Assembly (NCBI RefSeq): GCF_022374875.2
Contig: NZ_CP092427.2
Span: 2,232,001-2,296,000, forward strand
Length of the DNA stretch: 64,000 bases
DNA from: Mycolicibacterium rufum
Lineage (GTDB): Bacteria > Actinomycetota > Actinomycetes > Mycobacteriales > Mycobacteriaceae
Direction of reading: 5' to 3'
The position numbers were made by a program, and so were the translations under genes. The notes beneath the pieces are model-generated. The model ran no database searches and had not been told where the DNA came from. It saw nothing but the letters and a program-made list of their open reading frames with translations. Shown here piece by piece: positions 52,409 through 62,343 of the stretch (positions are counted from its first letter, which is position 1; every line of letters starts with the position of its first letter).

Positions 52409-53233
52409 TTATCGGCTCTCCGCCGCCGGCACCATCGCCAGCTGCCGGGTCTGCACGATGATGCGGCCCTCGCAGTCGACCACCACATGGTCCTCGTCGA
52501 ACCAGTCCTGGCCGATCTGCGTCGTCGTGCACATCACCCGCAGCCAGCCGTCGGCCGGCAGCGCCCGCAGATACGCCGTCAGCTGCACCGTGGGCGCCCA
52601 GCCGAACCTGTTGACCCCGAACGTGACCGGCGCCGACACGTCGCCGCACAGCAGCGCGAACAGCACGTCGGGCGCCACGCCCTTCGGACGCACCCAATAC
52701 TCGATCAGCGGCGGCCCGCCGTCGCCGCGCGGGCTGAACGACGTCAGCGACGGCCGGATGTCGCAGCCCCGCGCGAGGTGCACGATGTCGGCCATCGGAT
52801 GGCCCGGCCCGATCGGCTCCAGCCCCGGCGGCGGGTCGGGCGTCATCAGCGGCAGCACCGGGTTGACCGACAGCAGCGGCGGCACATGGTGTTCGGGGAT
52901 CCCCAGCGTGATCGCCGCGCGCAGCGCGGTACGAGACCCCTGGTTGAGTTCGACGTCGATCAAGCTGACCCGGCGGCCGCGCTTGCGCACGGTCGTGACG
53001 ACCTCCATCGGGCCGGGGTCCGGCGCCCACAGGAAACTGCCCGACACCGCGATAGGCTCGACGCCGGCCTCACCGAACTCGGTGCGCGCCGCGTTCGCGC
53101 ACAGCGCGAGCATCGCGCCGCCGTGCACCTTCGGACCGATCGTCCAGTGCTCGTTGAGCAGGCCGTGATAGACACCGTCGCCGCCGGGGGTCAACGCCAT
53201 GGCATCGGTGAACAGGGTGGAACTCTTCATCAC
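52409..53233 (-). CDS. Acyl-CoA thioesterase II-type protein (Rv0499-like)
   Basis: 274 residues forming a double hot-dog: first half HWTIGPKVHGGAMLALCANA with EPIAVSGSFLWAPDPGPMEV, second half FGVNRFGWAPTVQLTAYLRA and a tail typical of the TesB/thioesterase-like superfamily. Corresponds to Rv0499 beside the sugar-phosphate isomerase. The start is GTG 53233 (GAGGA upstream) with ATG 53230 one codon in. Acyl specificity unknown. Confidence 0.78.
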   Translation of the reverse strand: MMKSSTLFTDAMALTPGGDGVYHGLLNEHWTIGPKVHGGAMLALCANAARTEFGEAGVEPIAVSGSFLWAPDPGPMEVVTTVRKRGRRVSLIDVELNQGSRTALRAAITLGIPEHHVPPLLSVNPVLPLMTPDPPPGLEPIGPGHPMADIVHLARGCDIRPSLTSFSPRGDGGPPLIEYWVRPKGVAPDVLFALLCGDVSAPVTFGVNRFGWAPTVQLTAYLRALPADGWLRVMCTTTQIGQDWFDEDHVVVDCEGRIIVQTRQLAMVPAAESR

Positions 53234-53258
53234 TGTGCCAGCCGTCCTCAGGTGTGTG

Positions 53259-54104
53259 TCAGCGCAGCAGATGCGCGCGGGCGAACTGCAGCGACTCGGT
53301 CAGCAATGCCTCCCGCTCGGCGGCCGAGCGCGCCCCGGAGGTTGTCACCTCGAGGATGACATGGCCCGCGAAGTCGCTCGCGGCCAGTGCCTCGCAGATC
53401 TCCACGGTCGGCTGCGTCCCGCGGCCGGGCACCAGGTGCTCGTCGGCCGAGGCGCCGCTGCCGTCGCACAGGTGCAGGTGCACCAGGCCCTCCCCCATCC
53501 GGCGCGCCATGTCGACGGCGTCGGTGCCCGCGGTCGCGGTGTGCGACAGGTCCAGCGTGTAATGGGCGTGGCCACCGTCGAGCGGGTCATAGGACGGGGC
53601 GAACGCCGAGATGCCCGGCCCCGGCAGACCGCCGCGCTTGCGCATCCGCTCGATCGACGTCTGCCCGGCACCGAAGAACCGGTCCGCGCGGAACGGGAAC
53701 ATGTTCTCCACGGCGACCATCACGTCGCTGCCCGCCTCGAGCTCGGCGACCTGGTCGGAGAAGCCCTCCGCGTAGCGGCGCTGCCAGCGGAACGGCGGGT
53801 GGACCACGACCGTCTGCGCGCCGAGCTGTTCGGCCGCGCGCACGCTGCGCTCCAGTTTCGGAATCGGGTTCGCGCCCCACACCCGCTGCGAGATCAGCAG
53901 GCACGGCGCATGCACGGAGAGCACGGGCACGTCGTACCGCTTCGACAGCTCGGCCACTGCTTCGACGTCCTGGCTGACCGATTCCGCCCACACCATCAGC
54001 TCGACACCGTCGTAGCCCAGTTTCGCGGCGTACTCGAAAGCAGCCTCGGTCTTCAGCGGATAGACCGAGGCCGTCGACAGGCCGACCTTGATGGCAGGGC
54101 GCAC
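53259..54104 (-). CDS. Xylose isomerase-like TIM barrel protein (Rv0498-like)
   Basis: 281 residues, AP_endonuc_2 fold. Metal-binding positions appear in LVHLHLCDGSG, VPVLSVHAPC and HYTLDLSHTATAG; the start VGLSTASVYPLKTEAAF is the usual first strand. Family members are sugar epimerases, isomerases or endonuclease-like; function here is not assigned. GTG at 54104 is four bases after the acidic membrane protein stop. Corresponds to Rv0498. Confidence 0.85.
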   Translation of the reverse strand: MRPAIKVGLSTASVYPLKTEAAFEYAAKLGYDGVELMVWAESVSQDVEAVAELSKRYDVPVLSVHAPCLLISQRVWGANPIPKLERSVRAAEQLGAQTVVVHPPFRWQRRYAEGFSDQVAELEAGSDVMVAVENMFPFRADRFFGAGQTSIERMRKRGGLPGPGISAFAPSYDPLDGGHAHYTLDLSHTATAGTDAVDMARRMGEGLVHLHLCDGSGASADEHLVPGRGTQPTVEICEALAASDFAGHVILEVTTSGARSAAEREALLTESLQFARAHLLR

Positions 54105-54108
54105 CCGG

Positions 54109-55326
54109 TCAGCCTGATTGCAGCAGCGCCAGCGGGCCGAGGGTGACCAGCGCGCCGACCGCCACCGCGATCAGCGTGCTGCCGATGTCCTCGGTCTTGC
54201 GCACCACCCGCACACCGACCACCAGGCCCAGGATCACCAGGACCGAGAGCACCAGCGCGACGATGTTGTTCCACTTCCACAGCTGGTCGAACGCCACGAA
54301 CAGGCCGGCGCCGAACACCACCGCGACGACGCTCTGCCCGACGATCCACAGGCCGTGCACCACCGGCGACATCTGCCGCGGCTCCTCGTCCTCGTCCTCC
54401 TCGTCGAGGTCGAGGTCCTCGGGCGAGGGCCGGGTGCCGCGGCGCGCGACGTCGTCGGCGACGGTCTCGCCGCCGAACAGCGGGTCCGAGGTCGAGCGCA
54501 GGTAGGACGGCAGCTCGTCGTCGCCGTCCTTGTCGTCGTCGACCTCGGCCTCGGTCTCCGTCTCGGCGTCCGTCGCGAGGTCTGCGGCGACCTCGTCCTC
54601 GGTGTCGACGACGGCCGTGTCGGCCTCGGGCTCCTGCTCGGCCACGTCGGCGTCGTCGAGGTCGACCGACTCCTCGGTCTCGGCGTCGATGGGGTCCGGG
54701 CTCATCAGCTCGGCGTCGACCGCCGCGGTGTTCCTGCGGCCGAACCGGCCGAACGGTGAGCGGCGCGGTGGTGCGACGAACTCGACCGGGTCGGACTCCG
54801 TGTCGCGCTGTTCGACGTGGGCGGCGTACTCCGCCACGGCGTCGGCGTAGTCGTCCTCGTCCTCGGCGGTGTCGGTGGTGCTGGTGTCGGTGGTGTCGGG
54901 TTCGGTGGTGTCGGGTTCGGCCTCGACCTCGACCAGTTCGTCGTCGGCCTCGGTGACCTCGGCCGCGTCGGCGAGGTCATCGGCCTCGGCCTCGGGCTCG
55001 TCCTCCGGTTCGATCTCCGGCTCGGGCTGCGCTTCCGCGTCGGCCTCGGGCTCCGGTTCGGCCTCGGGCTCCGGTTCGACCTCCGGCACCGGCTCGAGCT
55101 CCGGCTCGGCGAGCGCTACCGGCTCCTCGGCGGGCACGGGCGCCGGTTCGTCGGGGCGGACGATCGGGATCTCGCCGGTGAGTTCGGCGACCGTGACGGC
55201 GTCGGCGTTGCCGCGGCGGCGGCGGCGCCGGCCGCCGACCGGGGGTGCGCCGATCGTGCCGTTCTTGGCCAGCAACTCGGCGACCGAGATCGGCCGGGTG
55301 TTGCTGTACTCATCTGATCCAGTCAT
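54109..55326 (-). CDS. Acidic, repeat-rich membrane protein (Rv0497-like)
   Basis: 405 residues. The N-terminus has an Arg-rich stretch (GGRRRRRRG) near residue 35. Residues about 65-290 are dominated by Glu, Pro, Asp and Ala, with runs such as EPEPEAEPEPEADAEAQPEP and TTEPDTTDTSTTDT, surely disordered. Three hydrophobic segments at the end (GLWIVGQSVVAVVFGAGLFV; IVALVLSVLVILGLVVGV; GSTLIAVAVGALVTLGPLAL) anchor it in the membrane. Longer than M. tuberculosis Rv0497 (about 310), mostly through the repeat. Function unknown; a charged cytoplasmic scaffold is plausible. Confidence 0.82.
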   Translation of the reverse strand: MTGSDEYSNTRPISVAELLAKNGTIGAPPVGGRRRRRRGNADAVTVAELTGEIPIVRPDEPAPVPAEEPVALAEPELEPVPEVEPEPEAEPEPEADAEAQPEPEIEPEDEPEAEADDLADAAEVTEADDELVEVEAEPDTTEPDTTDTSTTDTAEDEDDYADAVAEYAAHVEQRDTESDPVEFVAPPRRSPFGRFGRRNTAAVDAELMSPDPIDAETEESVDLDDADVAEQEPEADTAVVDTEDEVAADLATDAETETEAEVDDDKDGDDELPSYLRSTSDPLFGGETVADDVARRGTRPSPEDLDLDEEDEDEEPRQMSPVVHGLWIVGQSVVAVVFGAGLFVAFDQLWKWNNIVALVLSVLVILGLVVGVRVVRKTEDIGSTLIAVAVGALVTLGPLALLQSG

Positions 55327-55353
55327 CGCCTGTTTGCCTTTGAGCCTCGCTGC

Positions 55354-56346
55354 TTACCGTCCAGCATTACGCACTGACATCCGCCTGGAGGCCGTTTCAC
55401 CGCCCACGAGGGCCGTGCCATCGGCTTCGCTGTCGAGTTTGCGCAGAATCAATCCCTCCCGCAACGCCCAGGGACAGATGTCCACACTTTCGATACCGAG
55501 CGCCTTCATGCTGGCTTCGGCGACCAGGGCCCCGGCGACGATCTGCGGTGCTCGGTCGGCGCTCACCCCTTCCAGTTCGGCACGGTCGGACGCGGTCATC
55601 CTAGAGATGAAAGCTATGAGCTGACGAAGACCGGCTGCGGTCAGGGTGCGTTTGACCCGGGGTCCGGCACCCGAGGGCGCGGCGCCGGTGAGCCGGGCCA
55701 GCGAACGGAACGTCTTGGAGGTGGCGACCGCAAGATCGGGGCTGCCGGCCTCGGTGATGGCGGCGCCGGCCTCGGCGAGCTCGTTGGCCAGCCAGTCCCG
55801 CAGCATCGCCACGCGCCGGCGGCCCGGCGGATCGTCGGGCAGCCACTCGCGGGTCAACCGGCCGGCGCCCAGCGGCAGCGACATCGCGACGTCGGGCTCC
55901 TCGTCCACCCCGCTGGACAACTCCAGCGAGCCTCCGCCGATGTCGATGTTGATGATGCGTCCCGCGCTCCAGCCGTACCAGCGCCGCACCGCCAGGAAGG
56001 TCAGCCGCGACTCGTCGACGCCGGTGAGCACCCGCAGATCCACGCCGGTGTCGGACTTCACCCGCGACAGCACGTCTTCGGAGTTCTTCGCGTCGCGCAC
56101 CGCCGACGTCGCGAACGCCATCAGCTCCGAGCAGCCCGAGCTGGTGGCGATCTTGGCGAACTCGTCGATGGTGCCGATCAGCTTGTCGGCGCCCCGGCGG
56201 GTGAGTTTGCCGGAGCTGTCGATGGCCTCGGCGAGCCGCAGCGAGGCCTTGGTCGAACTCATCGGCGTCGGGTGCCCACCGCGGCGGGCGTCGACCACCA
56301 ACAGGTGGACGGTATTGCTGCCCACGTCGAGCACGCCTAATCGCAC
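55354..56346 (-). CDS. ppx1: Exopolyphosphatase/ppGpp-phosphohydrolase family protein
   Basis: 330 residues, ASKHA fold of Ppx/Gpp[19 protein letters not shown] at the start, [12 protein letters not shown], and [14 protein letters not shown] with the catalytic Glu region. M. tuberculosis Rv0496 (PPX1) degrades short-chain polyphosphate; this is its positional and sequence match. GTG at 56346. The divergent Rv0495c-like gene starts 12 bases away. Confidence 0.92.
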   Translation of the reverse strand: MRLGVLDVGSNTVHLLVVDARRGGHPTPMSSTKASLRLAEAIDSSGKLTRRGADKLIGTIDEFAKIATSSGCSELMAFATSAVRDAKNSEDVLSRVKSDTGVDLRVLTGVDESRLTFLAVRRWYGWSAGRIINIDIGGGSLELSSGVDEEPDVAMSLPLGAGRLTREWLPDDPPGRRRVAMLRDWLANELAEAGAAITEAGSPDLAVATSKTFRSLARLTGAAPSGAGPRVKRTLTAAGLRQLIAFISRMTASDRAELEGVSADRAPQIVAGALVAEASMKALGIESVDICPWALREGLILRKLDSEADGTALVGGETASRRMSVRNAGR

Positions 56347-56358
56347 CCGTCCAACCTA

Positions 56359-57156
56359 ATGGGTCTACCGTGGAAAACCGTGACTGGTCCGTACCCGGGT
56401 GAGGTGGAACTCGATTTCGCCCGCGAATGGGTGGAGTTCTACGACCCCGAAGATCCCAAGCACCTGATCGCCGCGGACCTGACGTGGCTGCTGTCGCGGT
56501 GGACGTGCGTGTTCGGCACACCGGCGTGCAAGGGCACGGTCGACGACCGGCCCGACGACGGATGTTGTTCGCACGGTGCGTTTCTCTCCGACGACGACGA
56601 CCGCGCCAAACTCGATGACGCGGTCACACTGCTCACCGATGAGGACTGGCAGTTCCGCAGCAAGGGCCTGGGCCCCAAGGGCTACCTGGAGTGGGACTCC
56701 TACGACGATGAACCCACGTTGCGGACGCGAAAGTACAAGGGCGCGTGCATTTTTCTGAACCGTCCGGGATGGCCGGCCGGGATCGGGTGTGCGTTGCACA
56801 CCAAGGCACTGAAGATCGGTGTGGAACCGCTCACCCTCAAGCCTGAGGTCTGCTGGCAGCTGCCGATCCGGCGCACCCAGGAATGGGTGACGCGGCCCGA
56901 CGGCTCGGAGATCTTGAAGTCGACGATCACCGAGTACGACCGGCGCGGTTGGGGTGAGGGCGGACTCGACCTGACCTGGTACTGCACCGGCGATCCGAAC
57001 GCCCATGTCGGGGAGAAGCCGGTGTGGCAGTCCTACGCGCCGGAGCTCACCGAGCTGCTGGGTGAGAAGGCGTATGCGGAGTTGGCGGCAATGTGCAAGC
57101 GGCGCAGCGGCTTGGGACTGATCGCGGTGCATCCCGCGACGCGGGCAGCGCAGTGA
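56359..57156 (+). CDS. Conserved Cys-rich protein (Rv0495c-like, DUF3109/YkgJ type)
   Basis: 265 residues. Cysteines are spaced as in metal- or Fe-S-binding YkgJ relatives: [31 protein letters not shown] with CALH, and WYCTGD. Near-conserved across mycobacteria at this location. ATG at 56359 is used; GTG at 56380 is an alternative with a leaderless TACCGT box. Divergent from ppx1. Function unknown. Confidence 0.8.
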   Translation: MGLPWKTVTGPYPGEVELDFAREWVEFYDPEDPKHLIAADLTWLLSRWTCVFGTPACKGTVDDRPDDGCCSHGAFLSDDDDRAKLDDAVTLLTDEDWQFRSKGLGPKGYLEWDSYDDEPTLRTRKYKGACIFLNRPGWPAGIGCALHTKALKIGVEPLTLKPEVCWQLPIRRTQEWVTRPDGSEILKSTITEYDRRGWGEGGLDLTWYCTGDPNAHVGEKPVWQSYAPELTELLGEKAYAELAAMCKRRSGLGLIAVHPATRAAQ

Positions 57157-57452
57157 GGGAATCGCTCTTCCTGTTCCGGTTGATCCCGCCGCGCGCGGAT
57201 TTCGCGCAGACGCTGACCGATGCCGAGCAGCACGCCATGGACGGCCACACCGAGTACTGGAAAGAACTGCTCGCCGCCGGCCGGGTCGTGGTCTACGGAC
57301 CGGTCGCCGACCCCGAGGGCGTGTGGGGGCTCGGCGTGCTGCGCGGCGCCGACCGCGCGGAGGTGCTCGCGATCGGCGAGGCCGACCCGTCGGTGCGGGC
57401 CGGGGTCACCACGTTCGAGGTGCTCGAGATCCTGGGCGGCCGGACGGGATAG
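57153..57452 (+). CDS. YciI-like protein
   Basis: 99 residues, YCII/ferredoxin-like fold: [20 protein letters not shown] and FEVLEILGG at the end. The conserved His-Asp pair of the family lies in AMDGHTEYW. Function of YciI proteins is mostly unknown. GTG at 57153 overlaps the Rv0495c-like stop (GTGA), suggesting cotranscription. The 3' end overlaps the convergent fusion gene by 47 bases. It is not at this place in M. tuberculosis as I recall it. Confidence 0.75.
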   Translation: MRESLFLFRLIPPRADFAQTLTDAEQHAMDGHTEYWKELLAAGRVVVYGPVADPEGVWGLGVLRGADRAEVLAIGEADPSVRAGVTTFEVLEILGGRTG

Positions 57453-59859
57453 CGACCTGGCGCGGCGCCGCGCCGCGTCGGATCGCCGGGGCCACCGGGC
57501 GGCCCTGCAGCAACCCGGCCACGCTGCCGGCGTCGACGGCGTAGCGGTACGTCGGGAGCGCGTCGCGCACCGCGGCGACGGTGGCGTCGATGTCGTCGTC
57601 GCCGTGAGCGGCGGAGGTGACGAACGACTGGCCCAGGACGCCGCGGCGCAGCAGTTCCTGCAGGAACAGGGTGCGGTAGGCCTGCGAGGGCACGCCGTCG
57701 GCGTCGCCGGTGACGAACACCAGGCACGACGGGCGCCCGATCACCCGGATGTGGTCGGTGAGCCCCGCCTCGGCGACTGCGGCGCGCACCCCGGCGGTCA
57801 GCCGGCGGCCTGCGTGCTCCATCCGCGCGACCGGATCCTCCGTGCGGTAGGCGGCGACGACGGCGCGAAACGCCGCCAGCGACGCCGTCTCCGGGCCGTG
57901 GGTGGTGGAGAGCAGGAACACCCGGTCGGCGTCGGTGCGCAGTCCCCCGCGTTCCATGTACTCGCGCCGGCCCGCGAGTGCCGAGAGCGGGAACCCGTTG
58001 GCCATCGCCTTGCCCCAGCACGACAGGTCGGGGGTCACCCCGTAGACCGCCTGCGCACCGCCGGCTGCCCAGCGGAAGCCGGTGATCATCTCGTCGAACA
58101 CCAGCAGGGTGCCGTGCCGGTCGCACAGTTCGCGGACCCCCGCCAGGAAGCCGGGCGCGGGCTCGGCGGTCGCGGTGGCCGCCTCCATCACCACGCACGC
58201 CACGTCGTCGCCGGCCAGGACGTCCGCCAGCGAGGCGAGGTCGTTGTAGCCGAACCGCACCGTCGCCGCGGCGTGCTCGGCGGGGATGCCGCCCGCCATC
58301 GCGGTGGTCCCGATGAACCAGTCGTCGGTGGAGTAGAACGGCTGGTCGCAGATCGCGACCCGGATACGCCCGGTGACCGCGCGGGCCAGCCGCACCGCCG
58401 CCGTCGTCGCATCGGAACCGTTCTTGGCGAACTTGACCATGTCGGCGCCGGGCACCAGCGACAGGAAGTCCTCGGCGGCAGCCACTTCCAGTGCGGTGGG
58501 CCGGCTGAAGCTGACCCCGCCGGCGATCGCGCGGGTCACCGCGTCGACGACCGGCGGATAGCCGTGCCCGAGGGTCACCGAGCGCAGCCCCATGCCGTAT
58601 TCGATGTAGGCGTTGCCGTCGACGTCCCACACCCTGCAGCCGTGACCGTGCGTCAGCACCGGGGGCATCGACTCCGGGTACTGGTCGGGGCCGCGGGCGT
58701 AGGTGTGCGCGCCACCGGGCACCAGGTCGTGCAGCCGGTCCTGCAGTTGCCGTGATCCCGCGAAACTCTTCGGCTCAGAGGTGAATTCGCCGTCGAGGAC
58801 CCAGCGGCCCGCGAGCTGGGGCCACTGCGCCGACACCTCGTCCAGCAGGTCGCCGAGGGTCAGCAGGACGCGGTCGGGTGCCGCGTCGGCCAGGGCCTGC
58901 GGCGCGACGATCGGGATGTCGGTGCCCGGCATCCGCCGCCCCTGCTTGGCCGGGGACGCGTCGGCGACCGCGGCGATCAGTGACTCGTCGACACCCGCAC
59001 GGCTGAACAGCGCCACCGCGCGCGACGCAGCGCCGTAGGCGTAGACGCGGCGACCCGCGCGGCGCTCCTCCTCCAGCCAGCACCGCAGCGCCACCGTCTG
59101 CGCGTCGGCGGCGTCCTGCAGGGCCGCGACCGCCGCCGGCTCGGTGAGCCCGGCCTCGGAGTCCAGCACCGCGGCCACCGACGGTCCCGGCTCACCGGCG
59201 CCGTGCACGGCGGCCACCAGCACGGTGCCGCCGTAGAGGTCGAACGTCCACGCCTGGGCCGCCCGCATGCCGACCCGCTCCAGTTGGGTCAGCAGAGCTG
59301 CAGTCGAATAGTAGGCGAAGTGACCGTGCCGCAACGCATTCCACTGCCCGTGCCGGACGATCGCGGCCAGGCTGTGGAACTGCAGCAGCAGCACCCCGTC
59401 GGGCGCGGTGGTGGCCGCGCGCCGCGCGAAGGCCGCGTGCTGATCGGCCTCGTGCATGATGCCGAAGCAGTCGAGCACCACGTCGGCGGGGCCCTCGGAG
59501 CCCCGGTAGCCGCGCTCGGTCAGCAGCGGCAACCAGCTGCCGCCGTGCGGGCTGCCGAACTCACGGACCGTGCCGCCGGCCAGCCAACCGGCCTCCGCCA
59601 CACACCGGACCGCTTCTGCCGCCTGGTCTTTCAGAGCCTGCGGTTCGATGCCGCGCGGCTCGTCGGTCTCGGTGTCGTCCTCGGCGAGCTGGGCCAGTCC
59701 GCAGCAGGCGCACACGTCCATCGCGAGGTCGTGCCTCACCTCCGTGCCGGTGGCGGGCCGGTCGGCGGGCGGGAAGTGGTCCGCGGCGGGCACCGCGCCG
59801 AGGTCGAGCACGCGGTGCAGCCGGTGATGTCCGCAACTGCGGCAGCCGGCGGTGCTCAT
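57406..59859 (-). CDS. C-methyltransferase-like / class III aminotransferase fusion
   Basis: 817 residues in two halves. Residues 1-365 follow NovU/TylC3-type sugar C-methyltransferases: zinc-type cysteines Cys6, Cys9, Cys50 and Cys53, a Rossmann-like centre ([16 protein letters not shown]), [10 protein letters not shown] and the C-terminal domain [14 protein letters not shown]. The usual SAM motif VEIGSNDG and YHEH are altered, so methylation may be weak or lost. Residues 370-790 are a glutamate-semialdehyde-aminomutase-like PLP domain: [25 protein letters not shown] with Asp589, and the PLP Lys617 in [17 protein letters not shown]. This joint arrangement is unusual. Stop lies in the C-terminal Arg-rich tail. 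Confidence 0.85.
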   Translation of the reverse strand: MSTAGCRSCGHHRLHRVLDLGAVPAADHFPPADRPATGTEVRHDLAMDVCACCGLAQLAEDDTETDEPRGIEPQALKDQAAEAVRCVAEAGWLAGGTVREFGSPHGGSWLPLLTERGYRGSEGPADVVLDCFGIMHEADQHAAFARRAATTAPDGVLLLQFHSLAAIVRHGQWNALRHGHFAYYSTAALLTQLERVGMRAAQAWTFDLYGGTVLVAAVHGAGEPGPSVAAVLDSEAGLTEPAAVAALQDAADAQTVALRCWLEEERRAGRRVYAYGAASRAVALFSRAGVDESLIAAVADASPAKQGRRMPGTDIPIVAPQALADAAPDRVLLTLGDLLDEVSAQWPQLAGRWVLDGEFTSEPKSFAGSRQLQDRLHDLVPGGAHTYARGPDQYPESMPPVLTHGHGCRVWDVDGNAYIEYGMGLRSVTLGHGYPPVVDAVTRAIAGGVSFSRPTALEVAAAEDFLSLVPGADMVKFAKNGSDATTAAVRLARAVTGRIRVAICDQPFYSTDDWFIGTTAMAGGIPAEHAAATVRFGYNDLASLADVLAGDDVACVVMEAATATAEPAPGFLAGVRELCDRHGTLLVFDEMITGFRWAAGGAQAVYGVTPDLSCWGKAMANGFPLSALAGRREYMERGGLRTDADRVFLLSTTHGPETASLAAFRAVVAAYRTEDPVARMEHAGRRLTAGVRAAVAEAGLTDHIRVIGRPSCLVFVTGDADGVPSQAYRTLFLQELLRRGVLGQSFVTSAAHGDDDIDATVAAVRDALPTYRYAVDAGSVAGLLQGRPVAPAIRRGAAPRQVAIPSGRPGSRAPRTW

Positions 59860-60887
59860 GTCACGAATCCGCTGAAGCGGCGCATCGTCTCATCGAGTCG
59901 GCCGGCGCTCTGCAGGTGCGCCAGGCGGGCCAGCCGGGTGAACGCGGTCTCCAGATCGGCAGCCGTGAGCCCGTACCGGACATAGGCGGCCGCGAGTTCG
60001 GCGGCGCCCTCGGGCACAGAGATGTTGGCCCTGAAGCCCAGTTCGTCACGGGCACGACGGAAGTCGACCCGGTAGGAGCGCGGATCGGCGCCCGTCTCCC
60101 CGGTGATCAGCACCTCCGCACCGGGCACGACGTCGGCGACGTGCCGGGCGATCTGGGCGACCGTGACGTTGTTCACCTCGCTTCCGATGTTGAAGGCGCG
60201 GCACGCGACCACCGGCGCCGGCGCCTCCAGACAGCGCACGAAGGCCGCGGCGATGTCCCGCGCGTGCACCAGAGGACGCCACGGGGTGCCGTCGGACAGC
60301 ACCCGCACGACACCGGTCAGCACCGCAGAACCCACGAGGTTGTTCAGCACGATGTCGGCACGCAGCCGCGGCGAGAATCCGAAGGCGGTGGCATTGCGCA
60401 GGAACACCGGACTGAAGCCGGAGTCGGCGAGTGCGGCGACATCGTCCTCGACGCGCACCTTGCTGACCGCGTACGGGGTCAGGGGCCGCAGCGGAGCGTC
60501 CTCGTCGACCAGACCGTCCCCCGCGGCGCCGTACACCGAGCACGTCGAGGCGTAGCAGAACCGCCGCACCCCAGCCTCTTTCGCCAGCACAGCCAGCCGG
60601 ACCGAGGCGTGATGGTTGATGTCGTGGGTGACGCCCGGATTCAGCGCACCCAGCGGATCGTTGGACAGGGCGGCGAGGTGGATCACCGCGTCGAACCCGC
60701 GCAGCTGATCGACCGCGACGTCACGCAGGTCCACCGTCCACGCGGGCGGGTCGACGGGGCGGGGACCCAGCACGCAGTCGGCGAACAACCCGCTGTCCAG
60801 CCCCACCACCTCGTGGCCTGCCGCCTGCAGCACGGGCACCAGCACGGTGCCGAGGTAGCCCTGATGGCCGGTCACCAGAACCTTCAT
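59856..60887 (-). CDS. NAD-dependent sugar epimerase/dehydratase
   Basis: 343 residues, extended [17 protein letters not shown] (residues 7-20) binds [12 protein letters not shown] holds the Ser/Thr, and [11 protein letters not shown] the YxxxK pair. [15 protein letters not shown] and [13 protein letters not shown] are GalE/RmlB-type loops. Length and motifs fit a nucleotide-sugar epimerase, reductase or dehydratase acting on CDP- or UDP-linked sugars. ATG overlaps the deacetylase stop; the downstream fusion ATG overlaps this stop. Confidence 0.82.
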   Translation of the reverse strand: MKVLVTGHQGYLGTVLVPVLQAAGHEVVGLDSGLFADCVLGPRPVDPPAWTVDLRDVAVDQLRGFDAVIHLAALSNDPLGALNPGVTHDINHHASVRLAVLAKEAGVRRFCYASTCSVYGAAGDGLVDEDAPLRPLTPYAVSKVRVEDDVAALADSGFSPVFLRNATAFGFSPRLRADIVLNNLVGSAVLTGVVRVLSDGTPWRPLVHARDIAAAFVRCLEAPAPVVACRAFNIGSEVNNVTVAQIARHVADVVPGAEVLITGETGADPRSYRVDFRRARDELGFRANISVPEGAAELAAAYVRYGLTAADLETAFTRLARLAHLQSAGRLDETMRRFSGFVT

Positions 60888-61543
60888 GCCACCGCCTCCC
60901 GTCCGAAACCGAGCACCGTCTTCTCGACGACGAACGCCTCGGCGTGCGCGCTGCGGCACTGCACCCCGCGCAGCCGCGACAGACCCAGGAACGCGTCCTC
61001 GTCGAACCAGTCGCGACCGGTCTGCGACGGATAGTGCTTGTGCAGCAGCCAGGACTTCTCCTCGGCGGTCGCGGTGTCGACCGGATGGAAGACGTTGGGC
61101 GACGGGGTGTCCGACTCCCACTTGAGGATCTCGTAGCCCAGCGTGAGGTGGTCGCGGAACTCTGTCGGGGTCAGTTCGGCAAGCAGCCGGTGATCCTGGT
61201 GGGCGTCGGCGCGCTGGGTGGTGAACACCAGCTGTGGTTCGCAGGTGCGGCGGAACGCGCGCAGACCCTCCTTCACCTCGTTCCAGTGTGCGGGCGTCTG
61301 CCCGTCGGGAAGGCCGAGCAGCGTCAGCCGCACCTGCGCGCCGGGGCAGAACGCCGCCAGTGCGGCGCGTTCCTCGGCCTCACGCACGGTGTCCGCGCCG
61401 GAGAGCACCAGCGCGTGCACCCGCACGCCCGGATGGGCCCGGCTCAGCGTGAGCAGCGTGGCGCCCATGCCGATGGCGATGTCGTCGCAGTGGGCGCCCA
61501 GCACCGCGATCTCGTGCAGCGATCCGGTCTGCAGGCCGATCAC
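60884..61543 (-). CDS. PIG-L family (LmbE-like) N-acetyl deacetylase
   Basis: 219 residues. Zinc-site motif [15 protein letters not shown] (PIG-L AHxDD) at about residues 14-28, with the second His pair in [16 protein letters not shown]. Family members deacetylate N-acetyl sugars (GlcNAc-inositol, mycothiol precursor, lipid II). GTG at 61543 overlaps the cytidylyltransferase stop (GTGA). Within a sugar cluster it most likely acts on an N-acetylated aminosugar. Confidence 0.85.
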   Translation of the reverse strand: MIGLQTGSLHEIAVLGAHCDDIAIGMGATLLTLSRAHPGVRVHALVLSGADTVREAEERAALAAFCPGAQVRLTLLGLPDGQTPAHWNEVKEGLRAFRRTCEPQLVFTTQRADAHQDHRLLAELTPTEFRDHLTLGYEILKWESDTPSPNVFHPVDTATAEEKSWLLHKHYPSQTGRDWFDEDAFLGLSRLRGVQCRSAHAEAFVVEKTVLGFGREAVA

Positions 61544-62343
61544 GACGCGGTCGCCTTCTCGTGCTCCCACAGCGCCCAGGGCCGGTCGCCGCTGCGGTAG
61601 GCCGCGTCGAGTTCGGCGCGTTCCTTGAAGGTGTCGGCCGGCTTCCAGAACCCGAGGTGCTTGTAGCCGTACAGCTTTCCGCGGGCGGCCAGGTTCCCGC
61701 ACACGTCCTCGACCAGATCACAGTTCTCCGTGAGCATGTCGAGCACCGCGGCGGACAGCACGAAGTAGCCGCCGTTCTCCCAGATCGGCAACCGCGACAC
61801 CGGCGTGATGCCGGTGACCGCGCCGGTGTGGGGGCCGGATTCGACGACGTCGACGCAGTGGAACGACGACTGCGGCGGCACGATCAGCATCGACGCCGCC
61901 GCGCCGGAGGCCTGCACCTCCTCGATGATGTCGTTGAGCGGCGCGTCGGTCAGCACGTCGGCGTAATTGGCGAGGAAGTACTCGTCGCCCTCGAGATGCG
62001 AGCGAACCCGCCGGAGCCGTTCTCCGATGGGCGATTCCGGGCCGGTGTCGACGAACGTGATGGTCCAGTCGCTGATGTCGGTCTGCAGCAGCTCCACCTT
62101 GCCGCCGCGGATGACGAAGTCGTTGGACGCCGACTCGCGGTAGGACAGGAAGTAGTCCTTGATGTGCTCGGCACCGTAACCCAGGCACAGCACGAACTCG
62201 GTGTGCCCGAAGTGGGCGTAGTACCGCATGACGTGCCAAATCAGCGGACGCGGACCGATCATCTGCATCGGCTTGGGGATCTCGTCATCGCTGCCGTTAC
62301 GCATCCGCATGCCGTAACCGCCACAGAACAGAACGACCTTCAT
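61540..62343 (-). CDS. Glucose-1-phosphate cytidylyltransferase-like enzyme
   Basis: 267 residues. Begins VVLFCGGYGMRMRNGSDDEIPKPMQMIG, whose core GGxGxR and KPMxxIG (shown here in part: CGGYGMRMR) match RfbF-type nucleotidyltransferases; FLANYADVL has the Asp for metal binding and PIWENGGYFVLS the conserved Glu/Asn. RfbF makes CDP-glucose, the entry to CDP-3,6-dideoxyhexoses and related branched sugars. ATG at 62343 overlaps the methyltransferase stop. Exact nucleotide specificity needs assay. Confidence 0.85.
   Translation of the reverse strand: MKVVLFCGGYGMRMRNGSDDEIPKPMQMIGPRPLIWHVMRYYAHFGHTEFVLCLGYGAEHIKDYFLSYRESASNDFVIRGGKVELLQTDISDWTITFVDTGPESPIGERLRRVRSHLEGDEYFLANYADVLTDAPLNDIIEEVQASGAAASMLIVPPQSSFHCVDVVESGPHTGAVTGITPVSRLPIWENGGYFVLSAAVLDMLTENCDLVEDVCGNLAARGKLYGYKHLGFWKPADTFKERAELDAAYRSGDRPWALWEHEKATAS

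Noticed and set aside
54817..55317. Gly/Leu/Val-rich 166-residue plus-strand frame that looks like a repeat protein
   Set aside because: It is the exact antisense of the Glu/Pro-rich repeats of the Rv0497-like gene.
57406..58760. Second hemL gene
   Set aside because: The GSAM-like domain is the C-terminal half of a fusion inside a sugar cluster; a true hemL with heme neighbours is present at 33290-34591.
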